Assembly: GCA_964649895.1 (NCBI GenBank)
Contig: CAZYRX010000002.1
Location: 1 to 64,000 of the forward strand
DNA: 64,000 bases
DNA from: Halanaerobium sp964649895
GTDB lineage: Bacteria > Bacillota > Halanaerobiia > Halanaerobiales > Halanaerobiaceae
Direction of reading: 5' to 3'
Below the pieces are notes generated by a model. It worked only from the letters and a program-made list of their open reading frames with translations, searched no databases and was not told the DNA's origin. Below are positions 51,399-59,432 of this stretch, piece after piece (positions within the stretch are counted from its first letter, which is position 1; each line of letters opens with the position of its first letter). The position numbers were made by a program, and so were the translations under genes.

Positions 51399-52093
51399 TA
51401 TCTATCCCCCAGTTCAATTTTTCTGACATTACCAAGCTGATGTTCTTCACCAATTCTAGTTTCACCCAGACAGTATGAACACATTGCAGATGGCATAGAA
51501 AATCTAAGCTTTTTCCCCTTTACAGTTTCAATTTGATCTTCTTCATCATAAAGCAGAGTGGAGAATTCAAAAGCACCCTGCCCGGTTAACCCATTTACAT
51601 TCATCACCAGTGCATCTGGATTTACGTTACTTACTCGGGATGCAAATACCTCTCTTTCAGCCTGAGAAACTATATCACCCTTAGTTATTACAACAATATC
51701 TGCTGTTTTTAACATGGGCCCAATCTTTTTAGGGGTATTAATTCCACTTAAATTGTCAATTACACATATTGCTTTAATGTCTTTAATATATGGGGAACAG
51801 CGATTGCATAATCCTGCACTTTCAGTTATTAAAAGATCAAGGTTTTTTTCTCGCCCCCACTGAACCACTTCTTCAATATTACTAACAAAATAGTGGTCAG
51901 GACATAAAGAACCAGACAAGCCCTTTTTTACAGGTACACCTGCTTTTGCATAAAGCTCATCATCATCAGTATAAAGGCAGTCAAATTTCACGACTCCGAC
52001 TTTAAGTCCTCTATTTTGAATTGCTTCGATAGTCTTTAAGATAACTGAAGTTTTTCCTGAAGAAGGGGGTCCCGAAAAAGTAACTAAATTCAT
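51398..52093 (-). CDS. HypB/UreG-like P-loop GTPase with CxxC motifs
   Basis: The 231-residue SIMIBI-class protein has Walker A SGPPSSGKTS (7-16) and the ESAG motif at 91-94. G4 is the variant TKGD at 137-140. Two CxxC motifs stand out: CNRC (96-99), in the loop that carries metal ligands in HypB-like proteins, and CSYC (205-208) at the C terminus. HypB and UreG insert nickel, and relatives serve other metallocentres. It overlaps the binding-protein gene by four bases (ATGA). A metallochaperone role is inferred. Confidence 0.8.
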   Translation of the reverse strand: MNLVTFSGPPSSGKTSVILKTIEAIQNRGLKVGVVKFDCLYTDDDELYAKAGVPVKKGLSGSLCPDHYFVSNIEEVVQWGREKNLDLLITESAGLCNRCSPYIKDIKAICVIDNLSGINTPKKIGPMLKTADIVVITKGDIVSQAEREVFASRVSNVNPDALVMNVNGLTGQGAFEFSTLLYDEEDQIETVKGKKLRFSMPSAMCSYCLGETRIGEEHQLGNVRKIELGDR

Positions 52094-53301
52094 ACGCGTG
52101 ACACCTCCACACTTTTATGAAACTCTGCTTCTAATTCCTTTAAAAGCTGACCAGGATTTTGTTCTCTTAAAAATTCCCAGCCCGGCCACATAAATTCTGC
52201 ATCTTCAGGTAAATTATTATCAATTTCCGGAAGTACACTTGGGAAAAGTCCCTGTTCAGAAAATATTCTTCCTATCTTTTCTGAAGCCATCATTTCAATC
52301 AATGGTTTCATTATTTCTGATTTTTCTTTTTTAGTCAGCATGAATATTGGTGAGATAACTGCACCATCTTCAGGCCAGACAAATTCCATATGTGGAAAAC
52401 GTTTTGCCATCCTGGTAAAGAAATAAGGCATAATAGTTACTGCAGGCTGATCATCTGCTTTACGTCCACCCTCTTTTACCATCTGAGAAGGATGAAGAGC
52501 TTTTTTCATTGAGCGTCCTAATTTCTTTACACCTTCTCTACCATATTTTTTGTAAATATTAAGCAAAATAGCATTAAATAAATCAAAGTCACTAACTGGC
52601 AAACTAACACTGCCTGTAAATTCTTCACTCATAATATCTTTCCAGCTTCTTGGAATCTCTCTGCCATTAAGTTCTTCTTTATTTACTAGTAATACAGCTG
52701 GTACTATACTTAATACAGAATAATCTCCTTCAGGGTCAAGCAGATCTATTCCTTTATCTTCAAAATCACTATTCAATTTTTTAATACCACTCATATCTTT
52801 AAATACATCCTGACGGCGGAAACGATCCATTAAGTCCTTATCAAAAAAGAGATCAAATCCTGCTGAAATGAAGACATCAGAAAGTTCATCTGGTGATTCA
52901 ATTTCTTCAAAACCATTTTTCAGCCATTCCAGTCCCTGTGAAGCTGATTTCAAATCAAATTCAACTTGATAGTCAACCATTTCTCCAGCTTTTTCCAATT
53001 CTTCAGTTAGAGGTATTTTTACTGGACAGGGAAGTGAACCAGATACCTTAATCTTATCTGAAGTATTTTTAGCCGCATTATTCTTTTCAATTTCATTTTC
53101 CATAAGTTCTATTAATTTTTCAAGGTTAATATTCTTCATAGCTGCTGCCTGTTTTAAAGTGATCTGACTGCCGAATAATCTTCTCTTTTTTTGGTCACTC
53201 AGCTGAGTAAATCCTTTGTTAACCAGTACAGAGATTACTGCTGGGTTTTCTTCTGTTATTTTATATAAATTGTCATTAACATCAAAATTTCTATTATTCA
53301 T
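52090..53301 (-). CDS. cytosolic periplasmic-binding-protein-like protein with DUF1858 domain
   Basis: The 403 residues have no signal peptide. A DUF1858-like domain (about 8-75, NPAVISVLVNKGFTQLSDQ) is followed by a Pro-Cys-Pro motif at 91-93 and a type II substrate-binding fold (FISAGFDLFFDKDLMD, VPAVLLVNKEELNGREIPRS, PAVTIMPYFFTRMA, EDGAVISPIFML). Such folds normally bind iron or oxyanions outside the cell. Without a leader it must act in the cytosol. It is first in a three-gene operon with a GTPase and ABC ATPase, and divergent from a Crp/Fnr regulator. Function is not described as far as I know. Confidence 0.75.
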   Translation of the reverse strand: MNNRNFDVNDNLYKITEENPAVISVLVNKGFTQLSDQKKRRLFGSQITLKQAAAMKNINLEKLIELMENEIEKNNAAKNTSDKIKVSGSLPCPVKIPLTEELEKAGEMVDYQVEFDLKSASQGLEWLKNGFEEIESPDELSDVFISAGFDLFFDKDLMDRFRRQDVFKDMSGIKKLNSDFEDKGIDLLDPEGDYSVLSIVPAVLLVNKEELNGREIPRSWKDIMSEEFTGSVSLPVSDFDLFNAILLNIYKKYGREGVKKLGRSMKKALHPSQMVKEGGRKADDQPAVTIMPYFFTRMAKRFPHMEFVWPEDGAVISPIFMLTKKEKSEIMKPLIEMMASEKIGRIFSEQGLFPSVLPEIDNNLPEDAEFMWPGWEFLREQNPGQLLKELEAEFHKSVEVSRV

Positions 53302-53363
53302 TTCTATAACATCTCCTTATTATTTTTACTATTTAAAGTTTAGCATTATACTCAAGTTTAATC

Positions 53364-53379
53364 TGTGACACAGCTCACG
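53364..53379. promoter_or_regulatory. HcpR/Crp-like site between the regulator and the trio
   Basis: TGTGACACAGCTCACG fits TGTGA-N6-TCACA with one mismatch. HcpR regulators of anaerobes recognise such a motif. A minus-strand TATAAT lies at 53345-53350, so the site overlaps the -35 region of the trio. Confidence 0.7.
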
Positions 53380-53432
53380 CAGCTTAAAATAATTTAAATA
53401 TCTATAAAAAAAATTAAATTTTTAATTTTTAC

Positions 53433-53461
53433 TTGAATTATCAAGATTATTTAATTATCAT
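53433..53461 (+). promoter_or_regulatory. Putative promoter of the Crp/Fnr regulator gene
   Basis: TTGAAT (53433-53438) and TATCAT (53456-53461) are 17 bp apart. Transcription would begin just before the ribosome site. Confidence 0.5.
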
Positions 53462-53488
53462 TAGATATAGAAAAAAGAGGTGAGAAAA

Positions 53489-54157
53489 ATGAGTATAGTT
53501 AAAAAGATACCTTTTTTCAGTTTGCTTTCAGAAAAAGAGCTGGAATTAATAGATCAAATTACTACTGAAAAAGTTTTTAAAAAAGGAGAATATATATTTT
53601 TTGAAGAAGAGAAAGGTGACAAATTTTATGTAATTAAAAATGGCCAGGTAAAACTTACTAAAATGATAAAAAATGGTGATGAACAGATTCTTAATATTTT
53701 TAGTGACAATGATATAATTGCAGAGATTATTGCTTTTGATAAGGGTAATTATCCTGCATCAGCTGTTACTATGAAGAAAACCACTCTCATTGTATTTGAA
53801 CAGTCAGATTTTGAAGATTTGATTTTAAAACATCCTTCAATCGGAGTAAAACTGCTGCAGGAATTAAGCGGCCGACTCAGAAGAGCTCAACAAACTGTAA
53901 GAGATCTTGCATTAAAAGATAGCTCAGCCAAGGTAGCAGGGCTTCTATTATTTTTGGCAAAAAAATACGGTGAAGATAAAAACGGGAAAATAATTTTAGA
54001 TCTTTCTCTTACTCAGAAGGAAATGGCAAATATGATAGGCAGCTCAAGAGAAACTGTCTCTAGAGTTTTAGGAAAACTAGAAAATGATGGTCTTATAAAA
54101 ACCTCACGTAAAAAAATCACTATCTATGAGATGGATAAAATTAAAAATTATACTTAA
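53489..54157 (+). CDS. Crp/Fnr family regulator, HcpR candidate
   Basis: The 222-residue protein has a cNMP-type sensor domain (about 1-115; KGEYIFFEEEKGDKFYVIKN, NDIIAEIIAFDKGNYP). The C-terminal HTH spans about 165-200 (LTQKEMANMIGSSRETVSRV). The usual Arg-Ser pair of cAMP binders is absent and no Fnr-type Cys cluster is seen, so it probably senses by another cofactor, such as heme in HcpR. The site it would bind lies in its divergent promoter region and before hcp. The ATG at 53489 has AGAGGTG upstream. Confidence 0.85.
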   Translation: MSIVKKIPFFSLLSEKELELIDQITTEKVFKKGEYIFFEEEKGDKFYVIKNGQVKLTKMIKNGDEQILNIFSDNDIIAEIIAFDKGNYPASAVTMKKTTLIVFEQSDFEDLILKHPSIGVKLLQELSGRLRRAQQTVRDLALKDSSAKVAGLLLFLAKKYGEDKNGKIILDLSLTQKEMANMIGSSRETVSRVLGKLENDGLIKTSRKKITIYEMDKIKNYT

Positions 54158-54163
54158 AAAATT

Positions 54164-54190
54164 AACCCCAATTATGTTTGGGGTTTTTAG
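54164..54190 (+). terminator. Terminator of the Crp/Fnr gene
   Basis: AACCCCAA pairs with TTGGGGTT around a six-base loop, followed by TTTTAG. Confidence 0.8.
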
Positions 54191-54255
54191 CTATTAAATT
54201 TAATTTTCTAATAATTAGAACATTAATTTAGTTCTATGATATTTCCCATTTTAGC

Positions 54256-54283
54256 TTGACATTCATTTTTAAGTATGTATAAT
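54256..54283 (+). promoter_or_regulatory. Strong promoter of the 28-residue protein gene
   Basis: A consensus TTGACA (54256-54261) and consensus TATAAT (54278-54283) are 16 bp apart. This is one of the best sigma-A promoters in the window. Confidence 0.8.
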
Positions 54284-54340
54284 TGAGTCATAATAACCTT
54301 TATAAGAAAATAAGATAATAAGAAAAGGAGGGTTAATACA

Positions 54341-54427
54341 ATGAGAGACGCATTAATAGTATTAACTTTATCTGCAATAGTACTGCTTCCAAAATTTGCA
54401 GAACTGTATGCAGTAAAAAAGAAGTAG
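54341..54427 (+). CDS. 28-residue single-pass membrane protein
   Basis: The short frame MRDALIVLTLSAIVLLPKFA... ends AVKKK and has one hydrophobic helix (about residues 4-17). It has a consensus promoter, a strong ribosome site (AAGGAGGG) at correct distance from ATG, and a terminator 45 bp after its stop, so it is a complete transcription unit. No family was recognised. It lies between the Crp/Fnr regulator and the MBL-rhodanese gene. Confidence 0.7.
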   Translation: MRDALIVLTLSAIVLLPKFAELYAVKKK

Positions 54428-54470
54428 TTAATGTAATTTGAATGTCTATTAGAATGAATATAATATTTTA

Positions 54471-54515
54471 AAAGTCCCGGAGGGAAATTAATCCCTCGGG
54501 ACTTTTCTTTTTATA
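54471..54515. terminator. Bidirectional terminator
   Basis: AAAAGTCCCG with AGGGA pairs with TCCCT and CGGGACTTTT around a short A/T loop. A T-rich tail (CTTTTTATAT) follows on the plus strand. It serves the small-protein gene and the convergent MBL-rhodanese gene. Confidence 0.8.
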
Positions 54516-54522
54516 TATTTTT

Positions 54523-55908
54523 TTAATTACTTTTTATAGGACATGAAGTTGATGACCATCCACTGAGACCTCCAATAACGACACTAACTCTAGTATTCAT
54601 TTTTTTCTCTAAAAGACTGGCGGCAGTCATTGACCTCATACCTGAACCACAGAATATATATATATCTTTACCATTATCCAGCTGGCTGACATAATTTTCA
54701 AGATCAGCTTCTAGTTCAGTGAGAGGTATCTCTAATGATCCTTTAATATATCCTTCATCTTCTTTTTCTTCCTCTGTTCTTATATCCAATAGAGTATATT
54801 CTTCTTCATTATTCTCATCAAGAATATCACATAACTTGTGTACTCCAACAGTTGAAGTAGAGACATTTATTTTACCAGCCATATTCCAGCTGAGCATACC
54901 CCTGCTCAAATATCCCTTAACATTTTCATATCCCATTCTATAAAGAGTTCTGACTATTTTATCAGGATAATCTCCTTCATTAACAATGAGAATATTTGTT
55001 TTAACATCTAAAAACCAGCCTATAAAACTTGCCAGTATTTGCTCCCATAGATAAAGTGAATTTTCAATGTGAGATGTAGCATAATCACTATCACTTCTGG
55101 TATCTATTATAACAGTATTCTCCTCTGCTGCCACAGCAGCAAATTCTTCTGGGGTTAGGGCTGATACAAAAGGAATTTCTGTACTATCAGGAGATATTAA
55201 ATTAGCTGCCTCCATATCTCTAAAATACTGAGGTTGGGCTTCCATTTTACCAACATTATACATAAAATCTTCTTTATTTTGATATTGATAATATTGATTG
55301 CTTTTCTTTTCAATTCCGATTGTTGTAAATTCTTTATCAGCGATTTGACTTCCACAAACTGATCCAGCACCATGAGCAGGACAAATAATAACTCCATCAC
55401 CGAGAGGAGCAATTTTATTATAAAGTGATTCATAAAGCAGACCGGCTATTTTCGGAATATTTTCTTCACCATAAAAATCTATTCTGCCAACATCTCCTGC
55501 AAATAAAATATCTCCAGTAAAAATCATCCATGGTTCATCATCATAATCATTTAAAATATAAGAGTGTGAACCTTTTGTATGACCGGGAGTATGCATTGCC
55601 TCAATATTTAAACGCCCAATTTTATATTTTTTGCCATCTTCAACATCATTTTTATATTCGTAATTAAGCTGACCATCAGAATGATAAATTTCAGCACCTG
55701 TCATTTTAGCAAGAGCCCTCGAACCTATAATGTAATCTTCATTTCTATGTGTTTCAAAAATGTACTTTATTTTAACTCCAGCTTTTTGTGCTTCTTCCAG
55801 ATAAATATCTATATCGCGCCTCGGATCAATCACTGCAGCATCGCTTTTATCCCCAACCATATAAGAAAAATGGGCAAGTCCCTCTGATTCAATTTTTTTA
55901 AAAAACAT
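54523..55908 (-). CDS. metallo-beta-lactamase fold protein with two rhodanese domains
   Basis: The 461-residue protein has an MBL domain (about 1-215) and two rhodanese domains (about 255-350 and 365-458). The metal motif reads THRNEDYIIGS where ETHE1-like enzymes have THxHxDH, so one metal site is altered; GHTKGS and CPAHGAG supply other ligands. The first rhodanese lacks the active Cys (NEGDYPD), while the second has CGSGMR. Related proteins act on sulfane sulfur or persulfides. It lies close to the Crp/Fnr regulator, suggesting a redox-stress role. Confidence 0.85.
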   Translation of the reverse strand: MFFKKIESEGLAHFSYMVGDKSDAAVIDPRRDIDIYLEEAQKAGVKIKYIFETHRNEDYIIGSRALAKMTGAEIYHSDGQLNYEYKNDVEDGKKYKIGRLNIEAMHTPGHTKGSHSYILNDYDDEPWMIFTGDILFAGDVGRIDFYGEENIPKIAGLLYESLYNKIAPLGDGVIICPAHGAGSVCGSQIADKEFTTIGIEKKSNQYYQYQNKEDFMYNVGKMEAQPQYFRDMEAANLISPDSTEIPFVSALTPEEFAAVAAEENTVIIDTRSDSDYATSHIENSLYLWEQILASFIGWFLDVKTNILIVNEGDYPDKIVRTLYRMGYENVKGYLSRGMLSWNMAGKINVSTSTVGVHKLCDILDENNEEEYTLLDIRTEEEKEDEGYIKGSLEIPLTELEADLENYVSQLDNGKDIYIFCGSGMRSMTAASLLEKKMNTRVSVVIGGLSGWSSTSCPIKSN

Positions 55909-56104
55909 TTTTTCCTCCTTTTTTCTCCCTATATTATTTTATATATAAGATAATGAAAATTATATTTATCAATTAATATCTCTTTGTCTATTTTATCTCT
56001 AAGAATTAATATATCAAAAATTATTAATTTTAAAATGTTTTGTGCTTATTTTCACTAAAAATAACACTATATAATTTATTATTTATAGATTATAATTTTG
56101 GAAT

Positions 56105-56602
56105 TTATTTTTTATTTTTTTCTTGATAAGCTGCTTTAGATTTTTCTATTACCTCAAGTGCTTCTTCTATTCCTGCCCACCCGTGAATTTTTACCTTCTT
56201 TTCTTCTAAGTCTTTATATACTGAAAAAAAGTGTCTATACTCTCTTAAAATATGTTCTTCTAAATCATATAAGCTGTTTATATTATTAAAACGGGGATCA
56301 TCTTTAGGTACTGACATTATTTTTTCATCTCTCCCTTTTTCATCTTCCATGATGAACATTCCTATTACTTTCGCAGTAATAATACAGCCTGGAAAAGTAG
56401 GGTGAGTAGTCAATACCATTGCATCAAGAGGATCACCATCATCTGCAAGAGTATTTTCTAAAAAACCATAATCTGCAGGGTAATATACCGGTGAGTACAT
56501 AACTCTGTCAAGACGAAAAGCCTTCTTTTCTTTGTCATATTCATACTTATTATTACTTCCTTTTGGAATTTCTATCAATACATCAATTAAATTTTCACTC
56601 AT
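56105..56602 (-). CDS. ppa: soluble inorganic pyrophosphatase, family I
   Basis: The 165-residue enzyme hydrolyses pyrophosphate. Its motifs are IEIPKGSNNKYEYD near residue 9, the active-site DDGDPLDAMVL near 55 (DGDPLD with three metal Asp), and SVPKDDPRF near 92. The length is right for a family I enzyme. The ATG at 56602 is preceded by GGGGGGAAGG; an ATG five codons earlier overlaps that site. It stands alone. Confidence 0.96.
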   Translation of the reverse strand: MSENLIDVLIEIPKGSNNKYEYDKEKKAFRLDRVMYSPVYYPADYGFLENTLADDGDPLDAMVLTTHPTFPGCIITAKVIGMFIMEDEKGRDEKIMSVPKDDPRFNNINSLYDLEEHILREYRHFFSVYKDLEEKKVKIHGWAGIEEALEVIEKSKAAYQEKNKK

Positions 56603-56736
56603 TACCTTCCCCCCCATTACTTATTTTAAAATGGAATAAATTTGAAAATAATTTTAATTATTCACTATTTATTAATTCTATAATATACGGCTAAATCCTT
56701 TTTTATTTAAGAAGTAATTTTTAAAGTAACTAAAAA

Positions 56737-56769
56737 AGAAAAGAGACCTGCTCTAAAGCAGATCCCTTT
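56737..56769 (-). terminator. Terminator of hcp
   Basis: GGGATCTGCT pairs with AGCAGGTCTC (two wobble pairs) around TTAG on the minus strand, followed by TTTTCTTTTTT. It lies about 35 bp past the hcp stop. Confidence 0.75.
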
Positions 56770-56802
56770 ATTATATATAGTAATTTTATTTTAATTAACT
56801 TA

Positions 56803-58473
56803 TTATTCTCCAGCCATAATAGCTGCTACATCTTCTTTAACTTCACCTGTTGGTTTAATATCAAACTTATCAACAAGTACATTAAGAACATTTTCTGATA
56901 CAAAAGCTGGAAGTGTGGGCCCAAGACGAATTCCTTTTACCCCTAAGGATAATAATGCAAGTAATACTGCTACAGCTTTCTGCTCATACCAAGCTATATC
57001 ATAAGAAATTGGCAGATCATTAATATCATCAACACCCATAGCTTCTTTTAGCTGTAGTGCAATATAAGCTAAAGAATAAGAGTCATTGCACTGACCAGCA
57101 TCTAATACTCTTGGGATTCCACCAATATCGCCAAGATCCAGCTTGTTATAACGGTACTTAGCACAACCAGCTGTTAAGATTACTGCATCTTCAGGAAGTT
57201 CTTTAGCTACATCAGTAAAGTATTCTCTTGATTTAAAACGTCCGTCACAACCTCCCATTACAACAAAGCGGCTGATATCGCCATTCTCTACAGCTTCAAT
57301 TACTTTATCAGCAACACTCATAACTGTATTACGAGCATATCCACCAGGAATTGTACCTTCTTCAATCTGAACTGGTGAATCACAGGTTTTTGCAAGCTCT
57401 ATAATTTCTGAGAAATCCTTGCTTCCACCCTCTTCTCTTCCAGGTATATGAGCAACATCAGGATAGCCTGCCATACCAGTTGTGAAAATGCGGTCTTTAT
57501 ATGAGTCTTTTACTGGTGTGATACAATTAGTTGTCATTAAGATAGGCCCATTAAAGGACTCAAATTCTTTGTCCTGTTTCCACCAGGAGTTACCATAGTT
57601 ACCTACAAAATGATCATATTTTTTAAATGCAGGATAAGAGTTTGCAGGAAGCATTTCACTATGAGTATAGACATCTACTCCGGTACCTTCTGTCTGCTCA
57701 AGTAATTCTTCCATATCTTTTAAATCATGGCCGCTGATTAAAATTCCAGGATTATCTCTAACACCAATATTTACTTCAGTTGGTTCTGGATGTCCATATG
57801 TAGAAGTATTAGCTTCATCTAATAAAGCCATAGTTTCTACAGCCTTTTCTCCTGTTTCCATGACAAGTCCTACTAAATCATCAACACTCAGACTATCATC
57901 TGTAGTAGCTGCTAAAACCTTTTGTGTGAATCTATCAATTTCGCCTTTATGCTTTCCAAGCACCCTTGCATGGTCACCATATGCAGCAATTCCTTTAAGA
58001 CCATAAGTTGCAAGCTCACGTAAAGATCTTACATCAACATCTTCAGTTTCTAATACACCAACATCTGTACCTTTATCATAATAATCACTCACATCATCAC
58101 TGTACCAGACAGCATGCTCAGGCAAATCTCCACTGAATTTTTCACCATGATTTTCTTCATAAACTTTTTCGAATTCTGCCTTAACTTCATCTCTCATAGC
58201 AAAAGCTTCTTCTATTAGGTCTTCAAATCTTTCTGTATCAAAGTTAGCATTGGTAATTGTTGCAAATAAGCCTTCCATAATGAATGGAGCGGTCTTTTCT
58301 GAAAGATCAAGTCCCTCTTCTTTAGCTTTTTCTGCATAAACAGAAATCCCTTTTAAAGCAAAAATTAAAAGATCCTGTAAATTTGCCACATCTGCATCTT
58401 TACCACAAACACCTCTTACAGTACATCCTTCGTTTTTTGCAGTTTCCTGACACTGATAACAAAACATTGACAT
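56803..58473 (-). CDS. hcp: hydroxylamine reductase (hybrid-cluster protein)
   Basis: Hcp carries a hybrid [4Fe-2S-2O] cluster and a cubane and acts on NO or hydroxylamine in anaerobes. The N-terminal cluster ligands read CYQCQETAKNEGCTVRGVCG, the Cx2C...Cx5C pattern of class I and III proteins. GGCDGRF, TAGCAKYRYNK and LDAGQCNDSYS carry ligands of the hybrid cluster. The 556-residue length fits class I. The ATG at 58473 has AAAGGAGG upstream, preferred to 58515. A TGTGA-like palindrome lies about 165 bp upstream. Confidence 0.96.
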   Translation of the reverse strand: MSMFCYQCQETAKNEGCTVRGVCGKDADVANLQDLLIFALKGISVYAEKAKEEGLDLSEKTAPFIMEGLFATITNANFDTERFEDLIEEAFAMRDEVKAEFEKVYEENHGEKFSGDLPEHAVWYSDDVSDYYDKGTDVGVLETEDVDVRSLRELATYGLKGIAAYGDHARVLGKHKGEIDRFTQKVLAATTDDSLSVDDLVGLVMETGEKAVETMALLDEANTSTYGHPEPTEVNIGVRDNPGILISGHDLKDMEELLEQTEGTGVDVYTHSEMLPANSYPAFKKYDHFVGNYGNSWWKQDKEFESFNGPILMTTNCITPVKDSYKDRIFTTGMAGYPDVAHIPGREEGGSKDFSEIIELAKTCDSPVQIEEGTIPGGYARNTVMSVADKVIEAVENGDISRFVVMGGCDGRFKSREYFTDVAKELPEDAVILTAGCAKYRYNKLDLGDIGGIPRVLDAGQCNDSYSLAYIALQLKEAMGVDDINDLPISYDIAWYEQKAVAVLLALLSLGVKGIRLGPTLPAFVSENVLNVLVDKFDIKPTGEVKEDVAAIMAGE

Positions 58474-58569
58474 AAATATTCCTCCTTTTATAATATGTTC
58501 ATCTGTCAATAACATTTAAGCAAAAACAAAAATAATCTCAATTAAGTTAAAAGATTTATTTTACTAAGT

Positions 58570-58608
58570 ATTTAACTCAAGTATATATAAGCATTTAACT
58601 CAAGTATA
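58570..58608 (-). repeat. 16-bp direct repeats in the hcp leader
   Basis: ATTTAACTCAAGTATA occurs at 58570-58585 and 58593-58608, a period of 23 bp. A related ACTCAAGTTTA lies at 53350-53360 in the trio promoter region. It could be a second regulator site. Confidence 0.6.
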
Positions 58609-58634
58609 ATTATATATGTTATATAATTTTATTC

Positions 58635-58650
58635 TATGATATATATCACA
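58635..58650 (-). promoter_or_regulatory. HcpR/Crp-like site upstream of hcp
   Basis: TATGATATATATCACA fits TGTGA-N6-TCACA with one mismatch and contains the perfect palindrome TGATATATATCA (58637-58648). It lies 160-175 bp before the hcp start codon. Confidence 0.65.
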
Positions 58651-58736
58651 CAAAGTTTATTTTAAACAGATAATCTGCAACTTTATATAATATTTATTAT
58701 TTATTTTAATTTTCTGACTATTTTGTAAAAATTAAA

Positions 58737-58782
58737 CCTGTATCTAGATATGAAATATTAAACTCTCAAATCTAGATACAGG
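58737..58782 (-). terminator. Terminator of the rubrerythrin-type gene
   Basis: A perfect 13-bp stem (CCTGTATCTAGAT with ATCTAGATACAGG) with a 20-base loop is followed on the minus strand by TTTAATTTTTAC. Confidence 0.65.
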
Positions 58783-58817
58783 TGCATTAATTAATAGTTA
58801 GAAAGTTAAATAACAAT

Positions 58818-59306
58818 CTAATAATCTTCTAAGTGATACCACTCAGCATCTTCAAGCCATGTATTAGGTCTATTAACCATTTCTGTAATGTTATTCATAA
58901 TTCTCTCATGTTTCTTTTCTTCTTCAGCTAGACGTTCAAAAGCTTCTTTAATTTCTGGGTTTTCAGCTTTTTCTGCCTGTTCTGTATAAAATTCAATACT
59001 TTTTTCTTCAAGTGCGATAGCCTTTTTGTAGATATCTACCTGTTCTGTTGGTAGTATTTCGTTTTCAGGTAAATCTTTAGAAATTTCTTCAAATGCCTGC
59101 TTTGCTTTAGGAAGAATATCAGATTCTACAGAATCTAACTCTTTGTTATCCCTCATCTGTCTAATAATGTTCTCATGCTTTTTTTCTTCTTCTGCCAGAT
59201 TAAGAAAAACATTTTTCAGTGAAGAGTGACTGCATTTTTCTGCAAATTCATTATAAAACTTCTGATTTTCCTGTTCAAATCCAATTGCAAATTCATAAAT
59301 ATCCAT
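58818..59306 (-). CDS. ferritin-like diiron protein (rubrerythrin without rubredoxin)
   Basis: The 162-residue four-helix protein has two copies of the metal pattern: EQENQKFYNEF with EEEKKHENI (to about residue 45), and EEKSIEFYTEQ with EEEKKHERI (about 99-137). These Glu and His ligands form the diiron site of rubrerythrins, used for peroxide or oxygen defence. The C-terminal rubredoxin domain is absent. The ribosome site GAGG lies upstream, just beside the assembly gap, so the promoter cannot be read. It is 345 bp from hcp on the same strand. Confidence 0.9.
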   Translation of the reverse strand: MDIYEFAIGFEQENQKFYNEFAEKCSHSSLKNVFLNLAEEEKKHENIIRQMRDNKELDSVESDILPKAKQAFEEISKDLPENEILPTEQVDIYKKAIALEEKSIEFYTEQAEKAENPEIKEAFERLAEEEKKHERIMNNITEMVNRPNTWLEDAEWYHLEDY

Positions 59307-59328
59307 AATTTTACCTCCTCAAAATTAA

Positions 59329-59428
59329 NNNNNNNNNNNNNNNNNNNNNNNNNNNNNNNNNNNNNNNNNNNNNNNNNNNNNNNNNNNNNNNNNNNNNNNN
59401 NNNNNNNNNNNNNNNNNNNNNNNNNNNN
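59329..59428. other. Assembly gap, 100 N
   Basis: Exactly 100 unknown bases between the rubrerythrin-type gene and korB. The true distance and any small gene or promoter here are unknown. Confidence 0.99.
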
Positions 59429-59432
59429 CATT

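Larger units (their letters stand above)
58474..58817 (-). other. Regulatory region between hcp and the rubrerythrin-type gene
   Basis: These 344 A/T-rich bases hold, from the hcp side, a pair of 16-bp direct repeats, an HcpR/Crp-like palindrome, and the hairpin that ends the rubrerythrin transcript. No clear -35/-10 pair for hcp was found, and no reading frame with a ribosome site was seen. Confidence 0.6.

Noticed and set aside
53432..53445. CTTGAATTATCAAG as an Fnr box
   Set aside because: The half-site spacing is two bases shorter than TTGAT-N4-ATCAA and it overlaps the predicted -35, so it is more likely a promoter coincidence.
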